DNA from: Cydia pomonella
Lineage: Eukaryota > Arthropoda > Insecta > Lepidoptera > Tortricidae
Reading direction: 5' to 3'
NCBI RefSeq assembly: GCF_033807575.1
Contig: NC_084704.1
Span: 32,775,968 to 32,839,967 of the forward strand
DNA length: 64,000 nucleotides
Position numbers and translations under genes: made by a program. The notes beneath the pieces are model-generated. The model made no database searches. It was not told where the DNA came from and saw only the letters and a program-made list of their open reading frames with translations. How positions within the stretch are numbered: position 1 is the stretch's first letter; the number at the start of each line of letters is the position of its first letter. This document shows, piece by piece, positions 11,290 to 22,157 of the stretch.

Positions 11290-11471
11290 GTAAACTGGGG
11301 CTAGTTTTCCTGGGGAAACATTGGTCATCGATTTTTGAGAAATATAGGGAGTTGATGTTAGAACGCAAGCTTGGCAACCTTAACAGAAATGCAGAAGTGT
11401 AAGGAATTGTCCTTACACTCTAAAAGTCGATGATCAATGTTTCCTCGCGATTCAAAGTAACCCCAGTTTAC
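11290..11471. mobile_element. MITE, 182 bp, abutting the previous one
   Basis: The ends GTAAACTGGGG and CCCCAGTTTAC are exact inverted repeats. Inner arms GGAAACATTGGTCATCGA and TCGATGATCAATGTTTCC also pair. A separate perfect hairpin with arms GTGTAAGGA and TCCTTACAC lies at 11397-11418. It starts at the base after the neighbouring MITE ends. Confidence 0.75.
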
Positions 11472-12024
11472 CGGTATCTAGTATTCGATCGGTCAGATTC
11501 AATCTATTAAAATTACCCTCAGAAACGGACACTGTATGCAGCGGAGTTTCATTTCAACTTTGCCAGGCCAGTTATTGGATGTTCAAAGGACTCCGGGCAA
11601 TCAAAAGGCAGCATTTTGAAGATGCAAAACTGGGCGGTAGAACTTGAAGTGGAAATTCAAAAGGCACAGCCTATTGATTGTGCCGTAACTTTAGAGTAAT
11701 CAATATTCCACTGCTATTAAGTTATACCATCTTCTCCTGACAAGTCTAATGTCATCATTTCAGAGATTAAGAGGAGGCGTAAGCGTAATTAAAAGGAAAC
11801 AAAAGATATAGCGTGCCGCTAATGATATTATATAACTCGAGAACGGTTAAAGACGTTCCAAAATTGAAGCGCTTCTGTTGTACAAATTGTACAAGTTGGC
11901 TTTAGTCGCGCCCAGGCAAGCGAGAAATGTGCACGTGCTAACGAGCTTCCGCACACCGAAAGAGAAAGGGACAAGCTTATGTATAACAACGAGTAAGACA
12001 AAGATGAATTAAATATACTAGATC

Positions 12025-12197
12025 CTACTCGTAGTGTTGTGTTCCTGCCGGTAAGGTTGCCAGAGCAGTGCAGAGTGTTTGGGTTGGCAACGCGCATGTA
12101 ACTCCTCTGGTGTTACAGGCGTACATAGCTAGGCTACGGAGACTACTTACCATCAGGCGGAACGTATGTATGTTTGCTACCGACGTAGTATAAAAAA
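12025..12197 (+). repeat. LINE 3'-end repeat, copy F (partial)
   Basis: It runs from GTTCCTGCCGGTAAGGTTGC through GCAACGCGCATGTAACTCC and CTTACCATCAGGCGGAACG to CGACGTAGTATAAAAAAA. It corresponds to the distal half of copy C at 15615. Confidence 0.7.
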
Positions 12198-12889
12198 AGC
12201 GACAATTAATCAAAAATTACAGATCTTTTCGTAGGCATAAAAATGAATATGGAAGTAAGATGGTACTTGTATGTTTTCGATTGGTATTTGCCTTTGCGCT
12301 TAGTAATCAGCACGCTGTGCAATCTCACACAGACAGCACTGAAAATAGTAGATAAATAGTGCAAGCAGAAAGACCTAACAACAACGAAATCATGCATTAT
12401 ACTGGTCAGCTCGAGCTTTGAGACGGTAAGGTAACTAGAATAGCATCTTTCCCCGCTTTCTTGCGGAGTATTGTATAAACATGACATGACTGCGATCGGA
12501 AAAGGGTTATTATATTGACTACAAAATTGATAAATCGTATCCGCGGGTCAGTTTGTATGCCTGAGATAAGTCGTTTATCTTGCACCCTTTTTTTGAGGGA
12601 TTTAACAGAAATACTGTTGTTTTAGGAGGTTTTATTTCTTGTTACATGTTAGTCTAGTTCGTTGGTATAAAATTACGGTGGATTTTTATGATTTTAATGC
12701 ACGATTTTAACACATTATTAATTAAGACGGAGTTTAATAGCATATAAAATAAATTTGAAATTTGCCTCTGAGTTTTCCCACTCAAGAAGAGGATAACGCA
12801 TGAAAATAACAGACAGTTGTTTTAATTGAAAAAAATAAATAATAGTTTTATATTATTACGCAATAAAATCATTAAATACACACCAGTAA

Positions 12890-13556
12890 ACGTTGATTTA
12901 CTTCAGGGAAGCAGGAAAAAAATATTCCACAAATACATACTCAAATTCCAAGCTGTGATTCGTGCAAATTCCTTGGATTTACCGTTGACGCAAAACTAAA
13001 ATGGAAAGAACACATTAACAACTTATGCGAAAGGCTTAGTAGTGCTATATTCGCGATGCGAAAACTAAAGCCAATTATTTCAAAACATACGCTGCTCCAA
13101 ATTTACTACTCCTATTTTCAATCGCTCATGTTGTACGGTATTATTTTATACGGAAATTGCACAGAATCAGATAGGGTGTTTAAATTACAAAAAAAAGCCT
13201 TACGTATATTAGCAGGTGTACATCCCAGACACCCGTGTCGACAGCTCTTTAAGAAATATAACATAATGACGCACTACTCTCTCTATGTTTATGAAATTAT
13301 TATGTTCACACGCCGCAATATCCATTTATTCAAACGTGTAAACATGCCTGGCAGAATAACCCGCCAGACCGGCCGATTACAGTCCGTGCCGCGGCGCCTC
13401 GCGCTGCTCGACAAAAACCCACGCGTAATAGGCCCGGCGTTTTATGAACGTCTACCCGCCACTCTCAAAAATGAATCATCGGACGAATTATTTGGTCGCC
13501 GATTGAAGGAACTTTTATTGACCAAAACGCTGTATTCTGTCAAAGAATATAAATAA
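12890..13556 (+). pseudogene. 5'-truncated LINE ORF2, C-terminal reverse-transcriptase part
   Basis: The frame is open from before the first methionine at 13056. Upstream codons encode CKFLGFTVDAKLKWKEHI, the conserved FLG motif that follows the RT palm. It continues with AMRKLKPIISKHTLLQIYYS, LMLYGIILYGNC, QKKALRILAGV and ends FYERLPATLKN then SVKEYK. The order is that of 8393-8973 and 46018-46449, so all three are 5'-truncated insertions of related LINEs. The catalytic YADD lies further upstream in a complete element and is not present. The 13.3-13.5 kb part is unusually GC-rich for the window. The conserved frame suggests a modest age. Confidence 0.75.
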
Positions 13557-13942
13557 TAAAATGCCAATTATTTGATTTTTAATATTATTTATATTTATAA
13601 ATTATTAATTAGTAAATTTTGACATTGCTCTATTCTTTTTTTGTCCCTATTATTGTATTATTAAAATTTTTGACATTTTGACATTACCTAGGTTGTCCTA
13701 GCTGTATTTTTTATTTTTATTTTCTTAATAATTTTGACAAATATTTCTATTTATAGAAAGTGTTTTTATATTTTTTTTTATTTTAATTTGTTTACTGTTT
13801 TATTTTATTCCGATTCGTAGTTATTATTATTATTGTTGTTATTATGTTGTGACGATCTTTTTGTGAATGCATTTTATTTTGACATGTAAAATATAATGTA
13901 CATTTCCAATAAGAAATAAATGAATCTAATCTAATCTAATCT
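13557..13942 (+). repeat. LINE 3' UTR with AATCT tail
   Basis: T-rich sequence follows the ORF2 stop and ends at AAGAAATAAATGAATCTAAT with about four copies of the 5-bp unit AATCT (13923-13942). Confidence 0.7.
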
Positions 13943-14794
13943 ATTATTTCAGCTTTCTAACAGTAACAATACAATATCCATGTGAACTAAAGCAGCTGTT
14001 CATAAATGTGGCATTCTCGGCTAAATGAACAGCCTTTTTGTGTGTTGCAAATGAAAATGATTTCTCATTTCGTATTAAGGTTTTCCGGACGCTACACATA
14101 TCAGCGGTAAGTGCGTATTCTCAATGTCCGATCCGAAACCGAATGTCGGATACGACCTCAAAAAACTCCGCTGCGCACCGCACATGTTAATACAATAGAC
14201 GCTCGCCAATCCGGCACGCTTAGTAATCTGTCAATTAGCGACTCAGGTGACCCGCTCTGTAATCCGGCAGTTTACACAGCCGCATTTGATAAGTATGTAG
14301 AATTTATTTGCTAAGTACATAAACCTTTTATTTCCCATATAAATCTAATAATTCTATAGAATTATTACACGATTATTACACGATTTATAAATCGTGTCAT
14401 TCACGAAGACGCGTGCCTTGATTCGTAATGTCATGTTATTAAAGGTTAGATTTGACAAATCTGCGCGTGTTCGTTGATGACACGAACTATAACAATCCGG
14501 CTTAGAGGGAAAGTATCAAGTGCCCGATCACCGAGCGCCTACTGTATTTTTGTACCCATTAAACAAACAAGCATCGATCAAGCTATTATTGTCCTTGTCC
14601 AAGAAAAAACTGGTAAGTAATAATGAAATTTTAGACATAATGGGGCCATTCGGGTTCGGTTTAAATCAGCTGCCGACTGCATTGCTGCACGAAATATCAA
14701 ATGTATGAACTCTTGATAAAGTTATCGTTTTGACGTTTCTTGCAGTCGGCAACATTACTGCCGAGTGCTTTGGTGCCGCAAATGTCAACCTCAA
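13943..14794. other. No identifiable feature
   Basis: Apart from a short palindrome around 14385 (CACGATTTATAAATCGTG) I see no repeat, RNA or convincing frame. The small frames at 14111 and 14520 have no motif. Confidence 0.5.
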
Positions 14795-15165
14795 TTTTTT
14801 TTTTTTTTTTATACTACGTCGGTGGTCAACAAGCATACGGTGAGCCTGATGGTAAGCAGTTTCCGTAACCTATGTAAGACTGCAACTCCGGAGGAGTTCC
14901 ATGCGAGTTGCCGACCCAAGCACTTACGCACCCTCGTTGAGATCTTGGCAACCATACTCACCGGCAGGAACAGGAACACAACATTATAAGTAGGGTCTAG
15001 TGTTATTTGGCTGCGTTTTTCTGTAAGGTGGAGGTACTTCCCCAGTTGGGCTCTGCTTTAGATCTGGAATGACATACGCTGTGCTCGCCCAATGACACAA
15101 AGTGAGATGACATTCACACTCACAGTGCCCATACCTTTATTTTGGACGTATTTTAAGGACATGTG
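14795..15165 (-). repeat. LINE 3'-end repeat, copy B
   Basis: A run of about 16 T at 14795-14810 (the poly(A) tail on the minus strand) precedes ACTACGTCGGTGG. The repeat then follows copy A through CCTGATGGTAAGCAGT, GCCGACCCAAG and CCCAGTTGGGCTCTGC to GGACGTATTTTAAGGAC. It lies inverted to copy C, 450 bp away. Confidence 0.8.
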
Positions 15166-15614
15166 ATATTTTATAAGATTTCGAGAATAAATTATAATTA
15201 TTTAGTGTTGAAATATGTTAACTAATGGCATTCAGTGAGTAGTGATAACAAATGTTTGTTAGGTCTGTCGGTACTCACGAAAATGACCCTTCCGTCGTAC
15301 CCGCCAATTCTAATCATGAGAAAGTAAAAATATATCGTACCATGGGGTGGAAGGGGCATTCTCACTATGGCGATTGAACCAGTAACACTTAGTACGAAGG
15401 CTACTGTTTGTTAAGATTGTTTAAGAGTGTTGAAGTAAGAACTTGGAGTAAAATAAAAGTAATTGTTTGTACTAAGGAGTTTGATTCATCACAGACATAC
15501 TCGGGTTTCGTTGATGCCCGGATTTTTAACATTTGCGGCAGCAATGTCGCACTGCAATACTCCTTCGGTAATGCTGGTGCTGTCTGAATTCAAACGGTGC
15601 TGAAAAGCTCATTG

Positions 15615-15984
15615 TTACGTCATTGGACCCGGGTATGTCCTTAAACTACGTCCAAAAGAGAGGTATGGGCATTGTGAATATCATCTCGCTTTGTGTGGTA
15701 GGGCACAGCCAGTGGATGTCATTCCAGATTTAGAGCAGAGCCCAACTGGGGAAGTACCTCCACCTTACAGAAAACAGCAGCCAAATAACACTAGACCCTA
15801 CTCATAGTGTTGAGTTCCTGCCGGTGAGTAAGGTTGCCAGAGCTCAACGAGGGGGGCGGGTTTAGGGTCGGCAACGCGCATGTAACTCCTCTGGAGTTGC
15901 AGGCGTAAATAGGTTACGGAGACTGCTTACCATCGGGCGGAACGTATTCTTGTTTGCCATCGACGTAGTATTAAAAAAAAAAAG
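15615..15984 (+). repeat. LINE 3'-end repeat, copy C, with poly(A) tail
   Basis: It runs from GGACCCGGGTATGTCC to CGACGTAGTATT plus 12 A. Its first 150 bp are an open frame encoding RYGHCEYHLALCGRA and IPDLEQSPTGEVPPPYR, also open in copy D. The distal part is the untranslated 3' end shared with copies A to G. Confidence 0.8.
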
Positions 15985-16204
15985 CATCAGTGGTAGCCAA
16001 AGTGACCAAATACATCGCTGCATACCCTTATTCCTTTGATTACCTATGCGTATAGCTGACTACTTTGGTTGTTTCTTTGATGCTGATTGTACGAGCTGGG
16101 AATGAACCCACGTCTTCTGACTTGGAAATCGAACTCGTAAGCTGAAAGCTGCTGCAGCACAATTATCGCTTAAGTTTAGGTTTACTAATGTACTTTTACA
16201 GCCA

Positions 16205-16377
16205 CATTTTATTACAAACAAAACTTCTGGTTGTCTGGAAGAGATCGCTTTTTAGCGATAAGACCGCCTGTTGTTACCTGGTTCTATTTTCCTTTAAAAT
16301 TCATTTGTAGTTTTACATGTATGTAAAATGTATAATTGTTGGTGCAATAAAGAGTATTTACTTACTTACTTCTATGT
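16205..16377 (+). repeat. LINE 3' end with terminal hairpin and TTAC tail
   Basis: A stem-loop (ATCGC/GCGAT around TTTTTA, 16244-16259) is followed by AAGACCGCC, then GGTGCAATAAAGAG and a (TTAC)n tail. The same arrangement occurs at 58846-58957 and, in other versions, at 42005-42090, 59910-59998 and 26830-26925. Confidence 0.7.
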
Positions 16378-16954
16378 CATAATCTATAAAACCAGGCGAA
16401 GTTCTTAGTCTAATTCCAGTCAGGTCAATGCGGGGAAACCGTCATGTACAATTTTAAGTTGGAAAGACGATCATAAGGCAAGAACTTTCGTATTTCTACA
16501 GGCTGTTTTTTTTAGTCCCAGCAATAATTTACGGGGTTAATATACCTATAGGTCATACTGAGAAACTTTTGCTGTGAGACCAACCCCGAAGTCGCGAAAA
16601 AAAATTGTCTGTTTAATACATTTTGGCTAGTCTGATGGATACAATATCCATTATTATACACAATGTATGGGAGAGTAATTTTTTTTTGAAATTTCGGTAT
16701 TGCTCCCATACTAAAACTTGCTCAATAGTAACTAAAAACATCCTGTATACATACGTCGCTCAAACACAGTAAGAAAGAAAGACCTTCACAACTTCTGTTC
16801 CACTAATCTTATGTAACTGGAGTATGTGTATAAACGCAACAGTCGAGCTTAAAAGAGATTCTAGACGGTATTCCCTTATAGACGGTCTTTACCTTATAGG
16901 CAGCTATAAGGAAAATACCTATCTATGATTTGTTCAGTTTCAGTTCGAAGAAAT

Positions 16955-17200
16955 GACGACCGGTCTGGCCTAGTGGGTAGTGACCCTGCCTATGAAGCCG
17001 ATGGTCCCGGGTTCCAATCCCGGTAAGGGCAGATATTTGTTCCTGAGTCATCGGTGTTTTCTATGTATATAAGTATGTATTTGTCTATATACGTATGTAT
17101 ATCGCCGGCTAGTAGCCATAGTACAAACTTTGCTTAGTTTGGGGCTAGGTCGATCTGTGTAAGATTGTCCCCAAATATTTATTTATAAAAAAGTATAATT
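16955..17200 (+). repeat. tRNA-derived SINE, full-length copy
   Basis: The head has an A box in TGGCCTAGTGGGTAGTGAC and a B box in GGTTCCAATCC, the two internal RNA polymerase III promoter elements of a tRNA gene. The body has TTCCTGAGTCATCGGTG and GGGGCTAGGTCGATCTGTG. It ends in TATTTATTTATAAAAAA. The same head and body recur at 48052, 59500 and, reversed, at 55650 and 56480. It codes for no protein. Confidence 0.9.
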
Positions 17201-17647
17201 TTGACCTTTCATTACCTACAGCTGTTATTGCGATTACAGCAATATTGGTTTTTCAAGTCGAGCACTTGTTAAGTAAAGTAAGTTAAGTTGGATTAAGGGC
17301 ATAGACTACCATGTACAGACTCCGCTTGATGAAACGTTTGTTAAGACCGTGAGGAACACATATTTATGCGTTAATATACTTATGAAATACCATGCCGTGC
17401 TACTCAATTGCACCTAATAAGTAACATTTTATATTACAACAGCTCACGGTTTATTAGACTGCATTTATACTGACTATTTTAAATAACAGTTTTTAACATA
17501 AATGATCGAGGATAAGATTACACCTCCAAATCTTATTATGTATATTATTTTTCTTTGACCTTGGGGACCTTTTACATTTCCAATCTGAATGTATTAACAG
17601 TGGAGACTAAACGTCTCTGTAATATTGTCTAATATTGACTTATTGGA

Positions 17648-17892
17648 TACATTCCAGATCTAGAGCAGAGCTCAACTGGGGAAGTACCTCCACCTTACAG
17701 AAAACCGCAGCCTGATAGTGTTGTGTTTCTGCCGGTGAGTAATAAGGTTGCCAGAGCTCAACGAGGGTGCCGAGTGTTAGCCGGCAACGCACATATACTT
17801 AACTCCTCTGGAGTTGCTGGCATACATAGGCTACGTTATCTGCTGAGGCGGGCCGTGTGCTTGTTTGCCACCGACGTAGCATAAAAATAAAG
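17648..17892 (+). repeat. LINE 3'-end repeat, copy E (internally deleted)
   Basis: ATTCCAGATCTAGAGCAGAG and CCCACTTGG-like motifs, GTTGCCAGAGCTCAACGAGG and TTGCCACCGACGTAGCATAA follow copy C in order. The copy lacks some bases around 17705 and has an imperfect tail. Confidence 0.75.
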
Positions 17893-18005
17893 TCCTGACA
17901 TGAAACATTTATGCCTATCATAAATTTTCAATCAATGAAATGAAATTATTTGAAATACATGTAACATGTAGTATTTTTTTAGATTATTTTAAAGTAGTTT
18001 AGATA

Positions 18006-18063
18006 ATTTATAAGTAAAACAGCCAGTACCTGGGTACAGGTATTGGCTGTTTTACTTATAAAT
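18006..18063. repeat. Near-perfect 58-bp hairpin
   Basis: Arms 18006-18032 and 18037-18063 are 27 bases each, pair with one mismatch (a G-U wobble on one strand), and enclose the loop GGTA. ATTTATAAGTAAAACAGCCA is mirrored by TGGCTGTTTTACTTATAAAT. It could be a minimal foldback element or a small-RNA precursor. Nothing in the sequence decides between them. Confidence 0.9.
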
Positions 18064-18504
18064 GTTGTTATGCATTTTCATGTATGATGTCACTGTAAAT
18101 ATCGTTTTGAGTTGTGAGAGAGCCCTTGAAGCCTACTTACAGACAAAATTTTAGAATTTATAATTTTTCTAAAAGCTCCGTTTAACAAGCAAATGATCTG
18201 TGGAGCCCAGTAAACTGTAGTGAGCCGTCTTTCCTGTGAGAGTCGATTTCGTCGCAGAGAAATTTCCGAGCCCGTAACAAATTTGTTGACTTTTTTACCG
18301 ATCACACAGCGTCACGGCCTTTGCTGTTCCCATCTGTATTAGGCGAGTCTGAACGCTCCTAGTAAGACCGCTATATTAGAGTGCAGCCCTGAGGAGCTTG
18401 TACATGAATATGAACGTTGTTACCAGACCCACCCAGGATACTAGGGGACACCAATTTGGGATGATTACAATCAGCCGGCTATGCAGCCTGAAGCAAATAA
18501 AAAA

Positions 18505-18790
18505 TATATATAGAAAAGAGAGGTATGGGCATTGTGAATGTTATCTCGCTTTGTGTGGCAGGGTACATCACAGCGGATGGCATTCCAGATCTAGAGCAGA
18601 GCCCAACTGGGGAAGTAGCTCCACCTTACAGAATACCGCAGCCAAATAACAATAGACCCTATACTCATAGTGTTGTGTTCCTGCCGGTGAGTAAGGTTGC
18701 CAGAGCTCGGGGGAGGCGTACATAGGCTACGGATACTGCTTACCATCAGGCGGGCCGTATGCTTGTTTGCCACAGACGTAGTATAAAAAA
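18505..18790 (+). repeat. LINE 3'-end repeat, copy D
   Basis: It starts at AAAAGAGAGGTATGGGCATTG and follows copy C, with a deletion around 18710, to CACAGACGTAGTATAAAAAA. Its first part is open in the same frame as copy C (IPDLEQSPTGEV in both). Confidence 0.8.
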
Positions 18791-19414
18791 ATAGAGGGTT
18801 GAGCTTTGGTGGGATGATGCTCCTTTCTCGCGCTGATCGCTTTCTACGAAAGTTGGTCGATTCCGTGTGTCTTTTTCTATTTGTACTGGTTTAATTACAC
18901 CCGAATACTTTTGCTTATTTACAAACACACTATACGAGTATTGTGTTTAAGCAAAAGGATTTTTAATGGGTCCAGAACAATGCCGTTATTGTACTGCAAC
19001 ATTGTCTTTTGCAAATTGCGTATTGTGTAAGTATTGAACTTTTGTCCAATATCGACAGCGTTAGTCTGTCTGTTCCATCTGTCGATCAGCAGTCCAGGTG
19101 GATCTGTATCTCATTAATCTCTAAAGCTACACCGGTTTATGTAAACGTTGGACTCTTCAGCCATAGATCGCCATAGACAACACAAGACCAAGCGATCGGC
19201 GGAGGCGCGCCGTGTGATTCCCTCATATCGCGTCATTATCGACGCCGCGGAAGCGCTCGACCGTGCGCGATTACGATTCGATTCCCTTTGACGACTCGTG
19301 GTTTGAGACACGACATCCATTGCGATCGGTTAATCGGACTGTTTTTATTTTGTTTCGAAATATTTAAAGCTCACGAAAAAGTGAGCTTCGTAAAATACTG
19401 TCACTGATCCCTAG

Positions 19415-19418
19415 ATAG
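19415..19418. repeat. Target-site duplication (left) of the LTR-bounded element
   Basis: ATAG precedes the left direct repeat, and ATAG at 30946-30949 follows the right one. Four-base duplications are common for Ty3-type LTR elements. Confidence 0.7.
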
Positions 19419-19704
19419 TGTCATGATTTATATATGTTCACATTTAAGATAGCAGTTGAATAATAATTGGACTGTGACAACATTGTTATGTTGCCCCGAT
19501 TGATATAGGGGTGGTTGGGAAAATAACGTTATGCTGTTGGCAACACGGTAGTTTTAGCAAGTGGTGGGGACACGGTAAATGTTGGACAGGCTCGTTCACT
19601 TGGATTGGGGAAGTCAAAGAGACGACATATTGATGGTAACGGGTTGAGCAAAGTAAAGAGGCACTTCCATTTTATAATTAGAGCAATGGGATATATTTAT
19701 AATA
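19419..19704. repeat. Left long terminal repeat
   Basis: 286 bp, starting TGTCATGATTTATATATG and ending ATATATTTATAATA. It begins with the usual TG but does not end in CA. It looks the same, base for base, as 30660-30945. Confidence 0.85.
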
Positions 19705-20641
19705 TTTCAGAAGTGTTAACGTACCACTAACCCACATTAGGATTTTTAGATTCGGTCGGTAGATTAAAAACGTAAGTTGTCTTTATTTCATTAGTAAGTA
19801 CCTACTTGATATGAATCTTGAGTGATTTATGTGTTTCGAATGCAGTTTGTTTAGCCGTAAGAAGCTTAGAGTTTCATTATATTGTTGCTTTGTCGTGATG
19901 TTTTAAACTATCAAGAAAAAAAAGGTAGTTTTATAATACGTGAGTGATAGTAGTGTTATTCAATTTTATCATCAAGGACCAAGTAAACTTTACAACATTC
20001 AATTGTAAAAGTATTGAATTCAGTTTGGTTTATTTTGATGAAGGTACCTACATTTTGCAAACGGAAAAATAGTTAAAGTTAAGTAGTCATATAAATGGGT
20101 GAGTAGGGAGTATGATTTAATTGGAGTTAAATGTTTGACAGTGTTAAAATTAGAGTATCTGACCTAACTACGTGTTCGTTGCAAAAGTATTTGGAATTTA
20201 AGAATAATTGTCGATATAAGTATTTGAGTTTTAGTACAATTATTTTGATCGGTTACGATTACGACACTTACCTACAATGGAATAATAGGTAATTATTGTA
20301 GTATTAAAGCGGCAGATTTTAGATATTGGAATGAGTTGATAGTCATGTACCCACCTATTTAATGGCTATTTAACACAGATTATTGTTTTATATACAGTTA
20401 TTATCTATAAATGATCAAAATTTTCGTCATCAAATTGCAGCGTCGTGAGAAAATTTATACATTTATGAGTATTTGAAATGCCTATTATTTTGATCTTATT
20501 ATGTTGTGTGGATTTGTGTTGATGGCCAATTATCGGAATCTTATTCCTTTCATTAAATATAGGACATGCCCAGCAGGTCGAGTTAAATTAAAACGGTATA
20601 AGCTCTGTTCATGGAATTTGATTAACTATTTAAAGTGTATG

Positions 20642-21280
20642 TATGGCGTGGAGGCGTCATTTATATGACGTGGAGGTGTCATTTGTGTATGACGTGGATG
20701 CGTCATTTGTATGACATGGAGGTGTCATTTGTGTATGACGTGGAGGCGTCATTTATATGACATGGAGGTGTCATTTGTGTATGACGTGGAGGCGTCATTT
20801 GTGTATGGCGTGGAGGCGTCATTTATATGACATGGAGGTGTCATTTGTGTATGACGTGGAGGCGTCATTTATATGACATGGAGGTGTCATTTGTGTATGG
20901 CGTGGAGGCGTCATTTGTATGACATGGAGGTGTCATTTGTGTATGGCGTGGAGGCGTCATTTGTATGACATGGAGGTGTCATTTGTTTGTGGCGTGAAGG
21001 CGTCCTTTATATGACACGGAGGTGTCATTTGTTTGACGTGTTGATGTCATTGATGTTGATTTGTATGACGTGTTGACGTCATTGATTTTGTTTTATATGA
21101 CGTGGAGGCGTCATTGAACTTATTTGTATGAAGTTTAGATGTCATTGATGTTGTTTTGTATATTGTAGTGGCGTCATCGGAGTTGTTTTTATGCCGTTGA
21201 GACATCATTGAAGTCGTTTTGTATGACGTGGAGACGTCATTGAAACATATTTTTTTTTGACGTGGGGACGTCATTGATGT
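20642..21280 (+). repeat. Hairpin array 1 (about 30-bp units)
   Basis: About 20 tandem units. Each carries a 6-bp stem around a purine-rich loop: ATGACG, loop TGGAGG, CGTCAT. Units alternate between G/C and A/T at the inner pair (ATGACG with CGTCAT, ATGACA with TGTCAT). A third version, ATGGCG with CGTCAT, keeps pairing as G-U only if the plus strand is the RNA. After about 21035 the units lengthen to 38-41 bp and the loop changes (GTT, GAG, GGG), while GACGT/ACGTC arms persist. Many stems contain a near-CRE core (TGACG). Confidence 0.9.
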
Positions 21281-22157
21281 TTAATTTCAGCATTCGTCAT
21301 TGAAGTTTCGTGTTGTATATTGGACACGCGGCTAATGAAGTTGACTTTTGTACAGACCTATGTCGGATGAATTTGAGAATGTTGAGATACGTTTGGCAAA
21401 AGTATTACATCATACATACATGTATACTTGTATAGCGCGCGTGTACGTTGTTGAAGTTCAGTATACCCATGCCTGACCCAAAGTAAAAAAAAAGCTTTTG
21501 TCGTAAGGGTCTGACTGGCTGATGTTTATAGTTTATTGCATGTCATCTTAAAATGGTTTAATTTGTTTCTTAAAAAAATATATATGTCGCGCGAGTGCGA
21601 CAGATTTAGGTATGTCGATATCGAGACAGCTCAACAGATTGTTGAGTATTTTGTGATATAATGCATTTTAAGTCTATTTAAGACTCTAAATATGGGCGGT
21701 TGTAAAGACATGAAAAGGGTGTATGATTTTTTCTTCTCAACATATCTTTCTTCAATGCAGCAGTTTTAGTTAAATCTATACGAAATCAGTGAATTGGTAA
21801 TAGTAAAATAGAATACCCTCGTTGGACAGAACTAATTAGTACCTATTTATAGACATATTTTTGTCGAAAATTACCTACGTTTACAGTGTTACACATGTTA
21901 TCTGTAAATTTTACTCCAATTTAGCTAAAATTGTATGAGACTCATAGTTTCTGCTAATAAAAGCTTTACAGTTGAAAGCAGGCTAGCATAAAAATATAAG
22001 TAAATACAGATACTTATTTAAAGTAAGCTAGTGTACAATAACGTGAACAAGCGTTTTGTGTAGTATATACTTACGTAGTTTTAATAACATGAGTAATATT
22101 AAGAGGGTAATATTAAGAGTTTGGACGTGAAACTATGAGATAAATAGAATAACAGAT

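Noticed and set aside
16955..17030. tRNA gene
   Set aside because: A and B boxes are present but no full cloverleaf with acceptor stem; the sequence runs into a SINE body found in several copies.
19114..19320. 68-codon minus frame in a GC-richer patch beside the left LTR
   Set aside because: Low-complexity Arg/Ser composition, no motif and no splice signals; GC content alone explains the open frame.
21047..21274. 75-codon minus frame rich in Thr and Ser
   Set aside because: By-product of hairpin array 1; unit length changes and no start context.
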